Shown here in pieces: positions 1 to 10,900 of a stretch of 64,000 bases of DNA (position 1 is the stretch's first letter; the number at the start of each line of letters is the position of its first letter). The stretch covers positions 67,334,001-67,398,000 of the forward strand of contig CM075352.1 of the NCBI GenBank assembly GCA_037693485.1, given 5' to 3'. The DNA comes from Kitagawia praeruptora (Eukaryota; Streptophyta; Magnoliopsida; Apiales; Apiaceae). The translations under genes and the position numbers were made by a program. The notes beneath the pieces were generated by a model. It saw only the letters and a list, made by a program, of their open reading frames with translations, was not told the DNA's origin and did not search any database.

Positions 1-30
1 TGTTATATAGTCCAACCCTTTATATATATA
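1..30. mobile_element. Tip of a TA-flanked element cut by the window edge
   Basis: Bases 1-18 read, on the minus strand, GGGTTGGACTATATAACA, which resembles the left tip of the element at 58331 (GGGTTGGACTCCATAAAG). A short (TA)n tract follows at 19-30. This looks like the last bases of another TA-microsatellite element whose body lies outside the window. Confidence 0.45.
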
Positions 31-397
31 GGGTCTTGTACTTGTTCTAATAGAAACTAACTTAGAATAGAAACTAGAAACTAAAAACTAAACCTAAATT
101 AAATATTTTAAGCTAATCTAATGACCAAATTAGGGGGACCCCAATACAAAAAGTTCATAATATTCTAGGCTCCATCCAGCAAAAAAAAAAAAGAAAAAAA
201 AAATATTGTTCACTGCTGACGTGGCAGTGACGTCAGCGTGAACAATTTTTTTTTTTTTTTTGTTGGATGAAGCCAATAATTTTAAACACTTTTTGTGAAG
301 GTGCCCCTGGCGAGCCATTAGAATAAATGAAATATAATTTATTTAGTGTTGGTTTCTAGTTTCTATTCTAAGATTGGTTTCTATTTGATCACTAGCC
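31..397 (-). mobile_element. TA-flanked foldback MITE, AATAGAAAC subfamily
   Basis: The element sits between two (TA)n tracts. One tip starts GGGTCTTG and the other, read inward, GGCTAGTGATCAAATAG. Just inside both tips the word TAGAAAC recurs (for example AATAGAAACTAACTTAGAAT). Long A- and T-runs pair around a central palindrome near 208-245 (TGTTCACTGCTGACGTGGCA). A GCCCCTGGC block lies near 303. It is a reversed copy of the family also seen at 418, 58769 and 60877. No coding capacity. Because the target is (TA)n, the target duplication cannot be measured. Confidence 0.8.
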
Positions 398-417
398 TAT
401 ATATATATATATATATA

Positions 418-800
418 GGCTAGCGTTCAAATAGAAACCAAGCTTAGAATAGAAACTAGAAACCTACACTAAATAAATTATATTTCATTTATTTTAATGG
501 CCCCGCTAGGGGCACCTTCACAAAAAACTTATAAAATTCTTGGCTCTATTCAACAAAAAAATAAAAAAAAATATAAAAAAATTTTAAAAAAAAGTTACTG
601 TTCACGTGACACGTCATCACGTGAACAGTAACTTTTTTTTTTTTGATTTTTTATTTTATTTTTGTTGAATAGAGCCAAGAATTTTAAACGTTTTTTGTAT
701 TGGGGTACCCCTAATTTGGTCATTAGATTAGCTTGAAATATTTAATTTAGGTTTAGTTTCTAGTTTCTATTCTAAGTTAGTTTCTATTAGAACAAGACCC
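418..800 (+). mobile_element. TA-flanked foldback MITE, AATAGAAAC subfamily
   Basis: This is the same family as 31-397 in the opposite orientation, separated from it only by (TA)n. The left tip is GGCTAGCGTTCAAATAG and the right tip, read inward, GGGTCTTGTTCTAATAG. Inside the left arm lies a perfect micro-hairpin, GCCCC-GCTA-GGGGC, at 501-514. The centre (about 599-631) is GTTCACGTGACACGTCATCACG and its partner arm, flanked by A- and T-runs that fold back on each other. No open reading frame of interest. Confidence 0.85.
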
Positions 801-823
801 TATATATATATATATATATATAT

Positions 824-1690
824 GTATGATATAATGATAGTACTTGTTTTACAATTAGTACAAGATGACCAATAAATTTGAGGATGAATGTTTACATGAA
901 TGGAATTAGGAATATATTTTGGAGGGTCACATTTATATCGACAAACTTCAAAAAGTGTCTAAGGCCTTGCTTTCGAGATTTTTAAAGAGTGAAAATAAAT
1001 GAATGTTTCCTTCCAGGAGCATGTTAATGGCATGTAAATGATTGTAAAGTTATAATTCATCTTTAGATGTAAAATGTCTTCATTTAAATGATAAGAGTAT
1101 ATTTGTAATATCAAGTATTTTTAATTAATTTGCTTTTACTTATTTTCACTTGCATCCAAAAAATAGAATGAAAGTTTTGGGAAGAAAACTTATAAAACTT
1201 TCATCCCCAATTACTTGCTTTCTTCCCTAAAAAAACTGGAGAATAAGAAAGGAATGAAAATTATGTTATTTGCTTTCATTTTTACTTGCTTTCATTCCTT
1301 TTCAAAACTCGGGAAACACCATATAAGTATTATAGAAAGTATCTACCACTCTAATGGGATGTTTGGGAGAACTTTTTTTCAGAATAATTCAACTTATTTT
1401 AAATCAAAGTTAGAGATTTCTAACTTTTTTCTGAAAAAAGTTAATTTTTTTTGCAATGTATAGAATCTCAAATATATATTAAATACTTGTATAAAAAAAA
1501 TTATCAAAATATAAATTTTTTACCTAAAAATAAGTTCATAAGAACTTATTTTAAGTCTGGCCAAATAGGCCAAATACTGGGCCTGGGGGACTAAAAAATA
1601 AAACTTGCAATACAATTTTTGGGGAAACAAAAGCTACCCATACCTCCATTTAGTTCCGTCTAATGTTTAATTCCTGTAGCTACTTAATAC
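824..1690. other. Intergenic, no gene recognised; one MITE-like stretch
   Basis: AT-rich sequence with no convincing coding region. The frame at 1215-1463 is low complexity and matches no family I know. From about 1361 to 1573 the sequence has the internal pattern of short nonautonomous elements (AGAACTTTTT and AGTTCATAAGAACTTATTTT blocks between TGTTTGGGA and GGCCAAATA ends), but the ends are not sharp enough to fix. Confidence 0.45.
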
Positions 1691-1691
1691 T

Positions 1692-1953
1692 ATTCCCTCC
1701 GTCTCCGAATATTTTTCCCATTTGATGAGTTGGACATATTTGCCAATGCACACCTTTGATCGTTAATATTTTCAATTTCGTATTAGCATTAAATATAAAA
1801 ACTTCAATGTATTAAAGTACTCAGAAATACGAATTCAACAAGATCGACTCATACTATATTTAATCTTATAAATTATACGTAAATTAGTAATTTATCTCAT
1901 ATTAGGAATAATCCCGACATTTCAAATGAGAAAAACATTATGAGATGGAGAGT
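1692..1953. mobile_element. Stowaway-like MITE
   Basis: The tips are CCCTCCGTCTCC on the left and, on the right, GAGATGGAGAG, the partner of the common CTCCCTCCGTCTC terminal repeat, next to TA. The interior (TTGGACATATTTGCCAATGC and following) also occurs at 4508-4767 and 14456-14707, so the three are one family of about 255 bp. Noncoding. Confidence 0.75.
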
Positions 1954-2264
1954 ATATTTTAACAGCTGTTATTACAAACAAATTACAATTTCTACTTTTC
2001 TTTCTTATAATTACTTTGTTTGTCTTTGTTTTAAAGTTTTGTTTATTGTGCTCGGGATTTTTCTTTTAAAAGTAAAAATTTGAATTTCTAAAAACTCTTG
2101 CAAATGCGATCATAGAAATTAAGAATCTCTCACACATATTTTTATTAATTCTCCCTCCGCGATTGTGCTAAATTTTCAACAAAATTATGGAGGGCATGCT
2201 AAAAAGAAAAAAAAGCTTTAACATTTAAAAACAATTCTTGTTACTTTCAACTAGAATTTTCAAC

Positions 2265-3040
2265 TAGAGATGTTTAAAAAGTCTAAAATCCGAAATTCAA
2301 TCCGATCCGATCCGCAAAAATGTTCGAAAAATCCGGTTCATTTCGGCCCGACCCATGGGTTTAAGATAGGCCTCCTATTTTCCTCTAAAGCCCGGCCTGG
2401 CTCGAAATTCGAAAAACCCGGGTTTTTGAAAAACTCAGATAAAACACGGGCTTTTAAAAAACCCGGACAAAAGCCCGTTTCGGTCCGGATTAAATCCCGG
2501 ACTTTTTAAGAAATTCATATAAAAATCCGATTTTTTATAAATAAAATTTAAAATTAAAATTTAATACAATTCAAGAATATTAAAATTAGCAATACGATGT
2601 GAAGGATCATGAGGCTAGGAAGGATCAACAATATGCAAGACAAATCCTTCTTTTAAAAAGACTTATTGAATGTAGAGGATGTGCTTCTCGAAATGGTCAT
2701 ATACGAGAAGATTTATACGATGTGCTTCTTACGTTATTCTGGATTCTAGAAGTTGAGGGGCGTAACTCTTTAGAGATTGTTTCTTTTGTAAAGATTTTTT
2801 ATTTTTTTATATTAATATATTAGTTTTGCAAAAAATGACAAAAATTACATATATATAACAAAAAAAAAGTCTGGATAAAAGCCCAGCCCGAGAATCTAAA
2901 ACGGGCCTCATATTTTAAAGAAATCCCGACTCGACCCTATTCGATTTTCTGAAAAACCTAACCCGACCTAATTCTTTAAAAATCCAAAATTTTTAAAATT
3001 CGAATAAAACCTAATCCAAAGAACTTTTTGCGCATCTCTA
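2265..3040. mobile_element. Nonautonomous hAT-like element
   Basis: The tips TAGAGATGTTTAAAAAGT and, on the other strand, TAGAGATGCGCAAAAAGT form an imperfect inverted repeat. The flanking octamers TTTTCAAC (2257-2264) and CTCTCAAC (3041-3048) match at six of eight positions, as expected of an aged 8-bp target duplication. The arms are rich in CCCGGCC, CCCGACC and GATCCG motifs, like the element at 17949-19021. The open frames inside (2270-2509, 2599-2823) are not recognisable proteins. Confidence 0.65.
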
Positions 3041-4507
3041 CTCTCAACTAACTTTCAACTAAAAACCCAGTATCAATTGTGTCAACAAATTGCATTTAAT
3101 TTCTTGGTCGTTTTATTCTTTTAATTAAACATAGCATGTGCTATGTACTAGCGTGCAATGTTTGAACACAAATGGCCAGACATTGGATATTAGGAAACTT
3201 ATGATTTATAAATCAATAGGAGCTTATGAGTAATATTTGTGTATTAATTTATTAGCTTAATTTATAATTTATACATTGATAAATTAAATGTTAATAATTA
3301 CGTACTTTCATGCCAATTTATTTCTTATTTGCTTGATTTTTTTACTTGTTTAATAATTTAGATTTTTAGATTTTTGTTATTAAATGTATTTTTAATTTAA
3401 AATACTTGTATTTATATTATTGTACAAATGATATTTTTTTTATTTAATTTTAAAAATACTTGACCAACTTAAAAGTAAATTTATCCAAACACCTATATAA
3501 CTTATAATTACTTTTACACGTATCACTTATATGATAGGGTTTGATGTTCATGAGGTTACTTCAAAAAAATTTCCTGAGATAACTAAAATTCTCGATATTA
3601 ATGCACGAGGGTACAATTGTAATTTCATGATTTTTTTAGAAAATTACCAATATTTACAAAAATGCCATAGTTATTTACACTATAACCTTAGGTAAGTCTC
3701 CTGGGATAACCTCAGAAACAGTTTTCTCTATATGATATTTATGTTTTTAAGATTACCTCAAACACCCACATAATAGTATAAAAAGCAGTTAGTATTAGAG
3801 GCAATTAGTATAAAATAAGTTACTTTTGATTTAATGGAGGTTTTTTTTAACTTAAAGGAGAAAGTAAAGTTATTTACTTTAAGTTGAATGAATGTGTTTG
3901 GGTAATTTTACTTAAAGTTAAATGGGGGTTTAATAATTTTGACTAAAGTAAAATTTGATTTTAAAAAAAATTAAATTCATAATATTTAAACTTTACAAGA
4001 ATTGTGAAAAAAAAAAAAAAAAAACTCCATAAGTCATAAGTTAAAAGTACCTAAATAAAACTTATGACTTAAAGCAATTTTTTAACTTAAAGCCGACTTA
4101 AAGCACGTATAGGGCTATTTTTCTCCTTAAAGCCGAAAACTCCTTAAAGGAGTTGCAGCCAAACAGGTTGTTAGTACTACTAATAGGAGTATACGAAAAC
4201 AGATCATTGTACTCGTATGTGTTAAGTAGAATGTGGACTGGTAGGTGCATATTTATTTCATCAGTGATTTGTTGCTTTCAACATTGTTTGTTAAGTAGAC
4301 TGTGTCAACTGGCAGGATGCACTTTGCACAATCATGTTGCAAAGTGTGCTTCATTTCAAAATATTTGTTTTTTCTGATAAAATCATTTACATTAAGAGAA
4401 ATTAGTTATATAATAACTTTTTTAATCTTTATTTATTATACAAATTTCATATATTAGTCCTTGCAGCCTGCAGCAGACTAGTAGGTACACAAGTTAGAAG
4501 TAATAGT
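3041..4507. other. Intergenic, no gene recognised
   Basis: AT-rich. From about 3893 to 4168 the tips GTGTTTGGGT and GCCAAACAGG enclose repeated CTTAAAGT and CTTAAAGC words, which suggests an old MITE. The frame 4153-4377 has no recognisable similarity. Nothing else is seen. Confidence 0.4.
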
Positions 4508-4767
4508 ACTCCCTCCGTCTCGTATTGTGTCTCCTGTTTTGACTTTTTACACTATTCATTATAAGCCGTTGACTACTAATTTATGCATAATTTATAAGAC
4601 AAAATATAGTCATGAGTGATCTTGTTGGATTCGTATTTATGAGTACTTTAATACAGTGAAGTTTTTATATTTAGTACTAATACGAAATTCAAGATATTAA
4701 CGATCAAAAGTGTGCGTTGGCAAACGTGTTTTTAAAAACAGGAAACATATTATGAGACGGAGGGAGT
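4508..4767. mobile_element. Stowaway-like MITE
   Basis: It has near-perfect inverted tips, CTCCCTCCGTCTCGT at the left and GAGACGGAGGGAG at the right, each bordered by TA as for Tc1/mariner-type Stowaway elements. The interior is shared with the copies at 1692 and 14456. Noncoding, with its tips the best preserved of the group. Confidence 0.85.
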
Positions 4768-4861
4768 ATCTCATTTGTATGTAGTACTCCGTAGTACTTA
4801 TGTAGTAGGTACATATTAGTACAGTATATTACAGGTTCCTAAAAGTCAGTGAAAAGGGATA

Positions 4862-5080
4862 GTGCCTGTTTGGCAAATCAGTTGCTCAACTTATAAGTTA
4901 CTTATTTTGGAAAAAATTTCATATTTAGATATTTTTTTATAAAAAATTGTGTATGAAGAGTTTAATATTCGTAATCTTGCAAAAATAAGTTACTTATTTC
5001 AGAAAAAAGTACAGATTTCCTAACTTTTTTTTAGAATAAGTAACTTATTTCTGAAAAATAAGATTTCTCAAACGTGCCTA
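4862..5080. mobile_element. MITE with GTTTGG tips
   Basis: Tips GTGCCTGTTTGGCAAATC and, on the other strand, TAGGCACGTTTGAGAAATC. The interior repeats AAATAAGTTACTTATT in both orientations. A second copy of this family, reversed, lies at 32118-32338 inside a retrotransposon LTR. Noncoding. Confidence 0.65.
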
Positions 5081-5521
5081 TAATTTAATAGGGTTTGTCT
5101 AATGTGTGTTCAAGGACACATATTAAGAGTTCGTGTTTGATGAATTGTCAAATTTTGATAGGTGAATATTTATGTGAATGCAGGAGGTCCATCATTATTA
5201 ATGAAATCTCCATCAATCAAAATTTGACAATTAAGCTAGCACGTATTTTTAGCATATGCCCCACACTAAAAAATTCAAATTTAATTAGGTGATAGTTTGG
5301 TGTTAGTACCAACTTATCAAATTAACTAGCGAAACAAAAATATCATACTTATATAGTTTAGTTGACTACTTAATTAAACACTATCGAATTTGTGATTTCA
5401 ATCTATTATTGCTTCCACCATATATTTTAAAAAATATTTCATTGGTCCAAAGTGCCAAACAATATTACATTTACATTGCTGGCCTGCTACTGTCCTACAT
5501 CTCTGCATGACCTGAAATTAC

Positions 5522-5530
5522 TATATATAT
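5522..5530 (+). promoter_or_regulatory. Probable TATA box of the CDI-like gene
   Basis: TATATATAT lies about 95 bp before the 5' splice site of the leader intron and 192 bp before the start codon, a fitting place for a core promoter. Inferred from position only. Confidence 0.5.
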
Positions 5531-5616
5531 TCGAGCACATGCACACACTAAATCCATTGATTCTTTGTTCACCATAAAATCAAGAAATTATCCACATCTC
5601 CTCCAGGCTAGGAAAG

Positions 5617-5702
5617 GTAAACACTTTATCTACACTACATTTCAATTTCTCCTTACAGTATGTGATTGTAACTAAAGTTCATGTGTTTTTTTGCTTGTGC
5701 AG
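5617..5702 (+). other. 5' UTR intron of the CDI-like gene
   Basis: GTAAACAC follows AGGAAAG at 5617, and a pyrimidine-rich tract ending TTGCTTGTGCAG closes at 5702, 19 bases before the start codon. Both splice sites fit plant consensus. The alternative in-frame ATG at 5662 lies inside this intron, which is why the start at 5722 is preferred. Confidence 0.65.
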
Positions 5703-5721
5703 GATCAGATCTTTCACTCAA

Positions 5722-6486
5722 ATGGCACCAACAGTCATGGCTACAACTAATGGCAGTGCTCATTCAACTACTAGTCCAAAGCCACTCAAGATCTTCGTGG
5801 GTTACGATACCCGCGAAGATCTTGCTTATAAAGTTTGTCACTATTCGATTTATAAAAGATCTTCGATACCTGTCGAGGTCATACCTATTAAGCAAACTGA
5901 AATGAGGGAACTCGGATTGTATTGGCGAGAGCGAGAAAAGGTTGAGAGTACTGAATTTTCTTTTACTAGATTTTTAACACCATATTTGGCTAATTATCAA
6001 GGTTGGGCCGTATTTGTTGATTGTGATGTCTTGTACTTGGGTGATGTTAAGGAATTATTTGATTTAATTGATGATAAGTATGCTATAATGTGTGTCCAGC
6101 ATGATTATGCACCTAAAGAAACTACTAAAATGGATGGAGCTGTGCAAACAGCTTATCCGAGAAAGAACTGGTCATCTATGGTTTTGTATAATTGCGGGCA
6201 TCCTAAGAATAAGGTTTTGACTCCCGAGGTTGTGAACTCGGAGTCCGGTGCTTATCTTCATAGGTTCCTGTGGCTTGAGGATCATGAGATCGGATCCATT
6301 CCATTTGTTTGGAATTTTCTTGTGGGGCATAACAAGGTTGTCGAGAATGATCAAAGCACTTTTCCTAAGGCTATACATTACACGCTTGGAGGGCCTTGGT
6401 TTGAGGCTTGGAAGGACTGCGAATTCGGAGACTTGTGGCTGAATGAGTTGGAAGAGTATAACAAGGCGACTGAGAAGAATGCATAA
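5722..6486 (+). CDS. CDI: CDI-like nucleotide-diphospho-sugar transferase
   Basis: A 254-residue single-exon coding region. It has a short Ser/Thr-rich N-terminus, then a GT-A-like core opening KIFVGYDTRED near residues 23-33. A DxD motif (DCD, residues 100-102, in VFVDCDVLYLGD) is expected to bind the metal and nucleotide sugar. Further in are QHDYAPKE, NWSSMVLYNCGH and HYTLGGPWFE blocks typical of this plant family. The best match I recall is Arabidopsis CDI, a predicted sugar transferase needed for pollen germination and tube growth; the substrate is unknown to me. No signal peptide or membrane segment is seen. Start chosen at the first ATG after the leader intron. AATAA-type signals near 6677 may direct polyadenylation. 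The frame is intact. It converges with the cyclin gene downstream. Confidence 0.85.
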   Translation: MAPTVMATTNGSAHSTTSPKPLKIFVGYDTREDLAYKVCHYSIYKRSSIPVEVIPIKQTEMRELGLYWREREKVESTEFSFTRFLTPYLANYQGWAVFVDCDVLYLGDVKELFDLIDDKYAIMCVQHDYAPKETTKMDGAVQTAYPRKNWSSMVLYNCGHPKNKVLTPEVVNSESGAYLHRFLWLEDHEIGSIPFVWNFLVGHNKVVENDQSTFPKAIHYTLGGPWFEAWKDCEFGDLWLNELEEYNKATEKNA

Positions 6487-6833
6487 TTAGCTCATTATTC
6501 GTTGTTTGTGTTTAGTTAAGGTTGTTGTGTGCTCATGATTTGGTTTTCGGGTAACTTCATATGTACCTTATTAGTAGCAGTTACATACTTGTTAAAGAAT
6601 CATATGTTCTGTGATTCCTACGTATCGAGTTGTAATGCATTTACATCTGATTTCATATCTGTTCCACTTCTTGATCAATAAGGAATAATAATACTGTGGT
6701 TTCCTCTTATATGCTTGTAGCAGACTGCAGATACAGTCTTGATGTGTGTAGCTTTGCTAGTTTTTCCCCTTTTTTTGGGTAAAATTGATTACACAAAGAC
6801 TCCGATCCTCGGAGGAGTATCCGCTAGGATATA

Positions 6834-7053
6834 CTCCCTCCACCCGAAAATAAATATCACTTTGACTTTCTACACGTATTTTAAAGTGCGAAAAAAAAGT
6901 TATCTCCATATATTTTTTTCTCAATTTTCTTTTTTTAAATAAAAGTTATCAAAAAAACAAAGTTTTAAAAATATTATGTGAAAATCACCTTTTTTTCACA
7001 ACTTAGAATACGTGTAAAAAGTCAAAATAACACTTATTTTGGGACGGAATGAG
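6834..7053. mobile_element. Stowaway-like MITE
   Basis: TA-flanked tips CTCCCTCCACCCGAAAATAA and, on the other strand, CTCATTCCGTCCCAAAATAA. The interior carries paired AGTCAAAGT-type and ACGTGTAAAAAGTC words. A different subfamily from the copies at 1692, 4508 and 14456. Lies in the 3' flank of the CDI-like gene. Confidence 0.75.
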
Positions 7054-7986
7054 TATAAACCTCACATATAGCTTTTCTAGATTTTGGTCTATATCTTTCA
7101 GTGCAGGTTTTTTCCGACTACAATTTTATGAATTTATTGTCGGTGGATAAGCAAGTATGATTTTCATTTGTGATATACAGATTGCAGATACAGTACTACT
7201 CTATCCTTAAACTGCAGTTAGATACTTGGATGTACTTAACTCCAACCAGCTCATCGCATAAGGTGGGGGGGCAAGGGGGGGCACATGGAGTAAGACTTGA
7301 GCGTGACACAGGTGACAGGTCCCTACCAAGCCCATCTATGATCAGTATTCATTTGTATCTGAATTCTCAAATTCTGTCCAAACAAATTTATGAACAATTT
7401 TAACGGTCTTGGGAAAACAAAGATTGTCCCTTATGCATTTATCAACCATTTTTAGAAATTATTCTTCCTTATTTGTTATTCCTAATTTTAGCTTCTTTTC
7501 ATATATGAGTAACTACAGCAATAATATGTGCAGGAATGAAAAGAAGCATGACTTATAAAGTGAGGGAGGGTAGGGAGTACGTCAAAAACAACATAACTAC
7601 TTTAGAACATGGAAAATCAAGAATGTTATTCGATTATTAAAAGTGACAGGAACCAAGAGAATGGGTGCAATAACATTAAGTTACAATTGCTTAATAATAA
7701 GCTTGCTGTGATCAACCACTTCATGAACAGACTGATAAGTGATAAGACAGGTTCGTGAGCACCAAACCCAAAACTCTAATGTTTCAATAATTTATTAACA
7801 AAAATGAATGAACTAAAGAAATGGATTAAACCAATTTATATAAATGCAACAAAGAAGAGAATATGTAGATTAGCTCTTTTAAGTACAACCCCCCCACCCT
7901 AAGAGGACGAACACTGGATATCCATAGACATCGTTATTGCACGGTAGGATAAGATTAGTTCCGTCTGTTAGCACTCCATGAGCTTA
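7054..7986. other. Convergent intergenic space and cyclin 3' UTR
   Basis: No coding region is recognised. The part nearest 7986 should hold the 3' UTR of the minus-strand cyclin gene. A G-run stretch (GGTGGGGGGGCAAGGGGGGG) at about 7262-7280 stands out in otherwise AT-rich DNA. Confidence 0.5.
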
Positions 7987-10900
7987 TTAGAATAGGGTCT
8001 CTAGCAGTTTCGGAGAAGACAAACTTGCCACTGATTTGAACTGATATGCAAAATAGAGTAAGTAAAGGAATAAAGCTGCTAGATAAGTGAAACAGCGTGT
8101 AATGACCGCCAAAGATTTGAATCTGAAGTTTATACATTAGGGATCTCTTACCTTGTCTTGTTGGTACTTGGCACGTATAGCATTGAGAGGGCAAGTACTG
8201 GTGTTTAATTGCAAACTTTGCATCTCAAGAACTGCGGCTTTGAGATCTGATGCCACGTAAGAAGTGTAATGTTCCAGTGTTGGATTCTGCATGTTTAACA
8301 AGTTCAAGTTAAAAACCCTAGCACAACCAAAGCTGAAGCATTAAAACAAGTTAAACAGAAAGTTCACGAGCAGACCCATGGGGAGCTTGATTGATCTAAA
8401 GTCCATTTGGCCAGAAATACAGCTGATGCTGCAACTATTGACGGGATAAATTTCAGGAAGCCGTTATCAACCAATGTCAGTTCTGCCAGATAATTAGACA
8501 GGAACTCCAGTACAAGACTTGGGCTCTGCAAAATAAGAATTTTAGGTCAGCCATTTATTCAAATTTATTCCAAGCCAGAAAGTGGGCATCCATCTTGCAA
8601 AGGACCTAGACTTTATGTATTACCTTGTAAGAAGCTTGTGCTGCCCTCAAAAATCTCCTGTAGACATAAATTGTCATTTAGCAATTGTACTAGAAGCCTA
8701 TACAACTAGAACTAATTTAAGAGACAGCATAGCTGATTTTCATTTTATTTTTACCTCAGAAAAGTTTTGGTAGTAGGTGCAGAAAGTCGAAACCTCAAAT
8801 CTTTCAAAACTTTGCTCTCCATTGCAAGAACCTGCACGTTTACTCATCAGTTACTATCACATCAAGGAATTATGCGCAAGTGTGACTTTCTTAATTCGTT
8901 ACGAATTCAAGTAGAAAATTTGGTTATAACCAAAAAATGCACCTAGTGACTGCAATAGCAGTGGCTAATTTTTGAAATGCATATCTAAGAAAGAAAACTT
9001 CGTCAGGATTCACCAAAATAATTCAAGATTATGCGGTATCAAATCAGTTAACTTTACATCAAACAAGAATATCAGATATAACATTGAGTATAATGAGGCA
9101 AATAACTTGGTAATACGAACAGTATTACAAGGAGGCTCATAAAGAGAGAGAATTGATGAAACCTGCATCAACCTCTTGTGGACAGAGAATAAAAATTGGA
9201 TGCCAAAAGACAAGATTACTTTGACATACAATACCAGGTGTGTTAAGGTCCAAAACGTGGGAGCTTAGGCAGATCACAAACCTCTGTTTTGGAATAAGTA
9301 TTGTCGGTGATGAAGCAAAATTCCTCAATGCGCGGTGCACAAATTTCTTCATATTTCCTTTAAATCATAGAAAGGAAATGAATATGGTAGCAATGTAATG
9401 GAGGGATAAGAATATAAAATAAAGAAAGAAAGTGGAGAAAAGAACTATTCAGAAGAAAATGTAGTAGTACTCCAAAATATTGCTGTTGAGTATTTAAATC
9501 AAGAATCCTACCTTGATCAAGTAGATGGTGCACAAAATTTGTGTCAAGACATCAGAAAAATAAAAGTTGCTTTGTGTCTTCATCTCGTAACTACTAATTT
9601 ATTATTATCTTCCATTTTAAAAAAACTAATTGAAATGTGATCCTTGCCAACTAACACAAGTATACTACATCTTTAATTTTTTCTGGCACATGGCTTAAAG
9701 ATTAATCACTTATTTAGTGTACAAGTAATAGAGCTTAGTAGCTTACGAAGCAATTAACATGCAAGTTATGCCCAGCAATTGAAGTCTTTTCCTTTCAATG
9801 TAGTACTCGGAAAGAAACAAATCAATGAGATGCACCGTGAGATAAAGTGTGTCTGGCACCAACCTATACTCCTCGGACACCTGAAACCAAAATGTATACT
9901 TGTGAACGTACTTTTATTTGATACACTGTATGTCCAGAATCCAGATAGTGAGATACGAGTTATAGAGCAAGACACTGGAACTAGAGCATTCATGTAGAGA
10001 TAATAAATTATATTATAAAGGGAAAAACAAAAAGAGTAAAATACATGGGATAGATTAACAAGAATATAGAAAAATAAAAAATATCCGGTGGTTTGTGTTG
10101 CCCTCAACATGAAGAGTGGAAGACAATACAACTGCTAATTGGATTTGTATTATGATGAAGTTGTGTACTACGAAGAGCTTAGCTGTAATATTAACTATTA
10201 AGTGAATGAAGAGATATGGCTTTTATAACTATATGCTAAGGCAGCATTCAGAGATAATTGTCCCTCAATAAGAAGAAAATACAAAATTCAAGTTCTTCAT
10301 TTTGGCATTTTGTTCTTACTAAATGTATTGATGATATGTTGACGTGAATAAGCCTTCTTAAACAAAAGTCATGGCAGAGAAGTAGTATGCACAGAATAGA
10401 TTTTTCCTCCATTTACTTTGGTCAACATTGTAGGATTGTAGAAGCATGAGCACAATCCTATTTGGGGCAAATTTCGCACCCCAGAAAAAGATACTTACAA
10501 ATACTTTGTCGATTTATTGATGACAGACAACTTACATTATAAGCAAAAGATTGGAGATACTTAGTTTGATAGATCGCACATAAATATATTAATAGTATAT
10601 TGTATTTCTATTACAACTTAAATCTCTTTCCAGCTACTGAAATAAGCAAAGATTAGAATGACGATGACCAATTACGTTTATTAAGGATGAAAAGCATTAC
10701 AAACCTCCACAAGCCAATCAACCAGAATTTCACGCATTCCCTTGGTAATATCTTGTTGAACAATTTCCATAGATTTGGAATCTGGTCTTCGCATGAGCTA
10801 AAGAAACAGGAATTTGTACCACAACTCAGTGTAAGTAGTGAGTGCTAGTGTCCAGTGTGAGAGTCACAATGACCAACTTCTGCATTAGGAAAGTAAAAAA

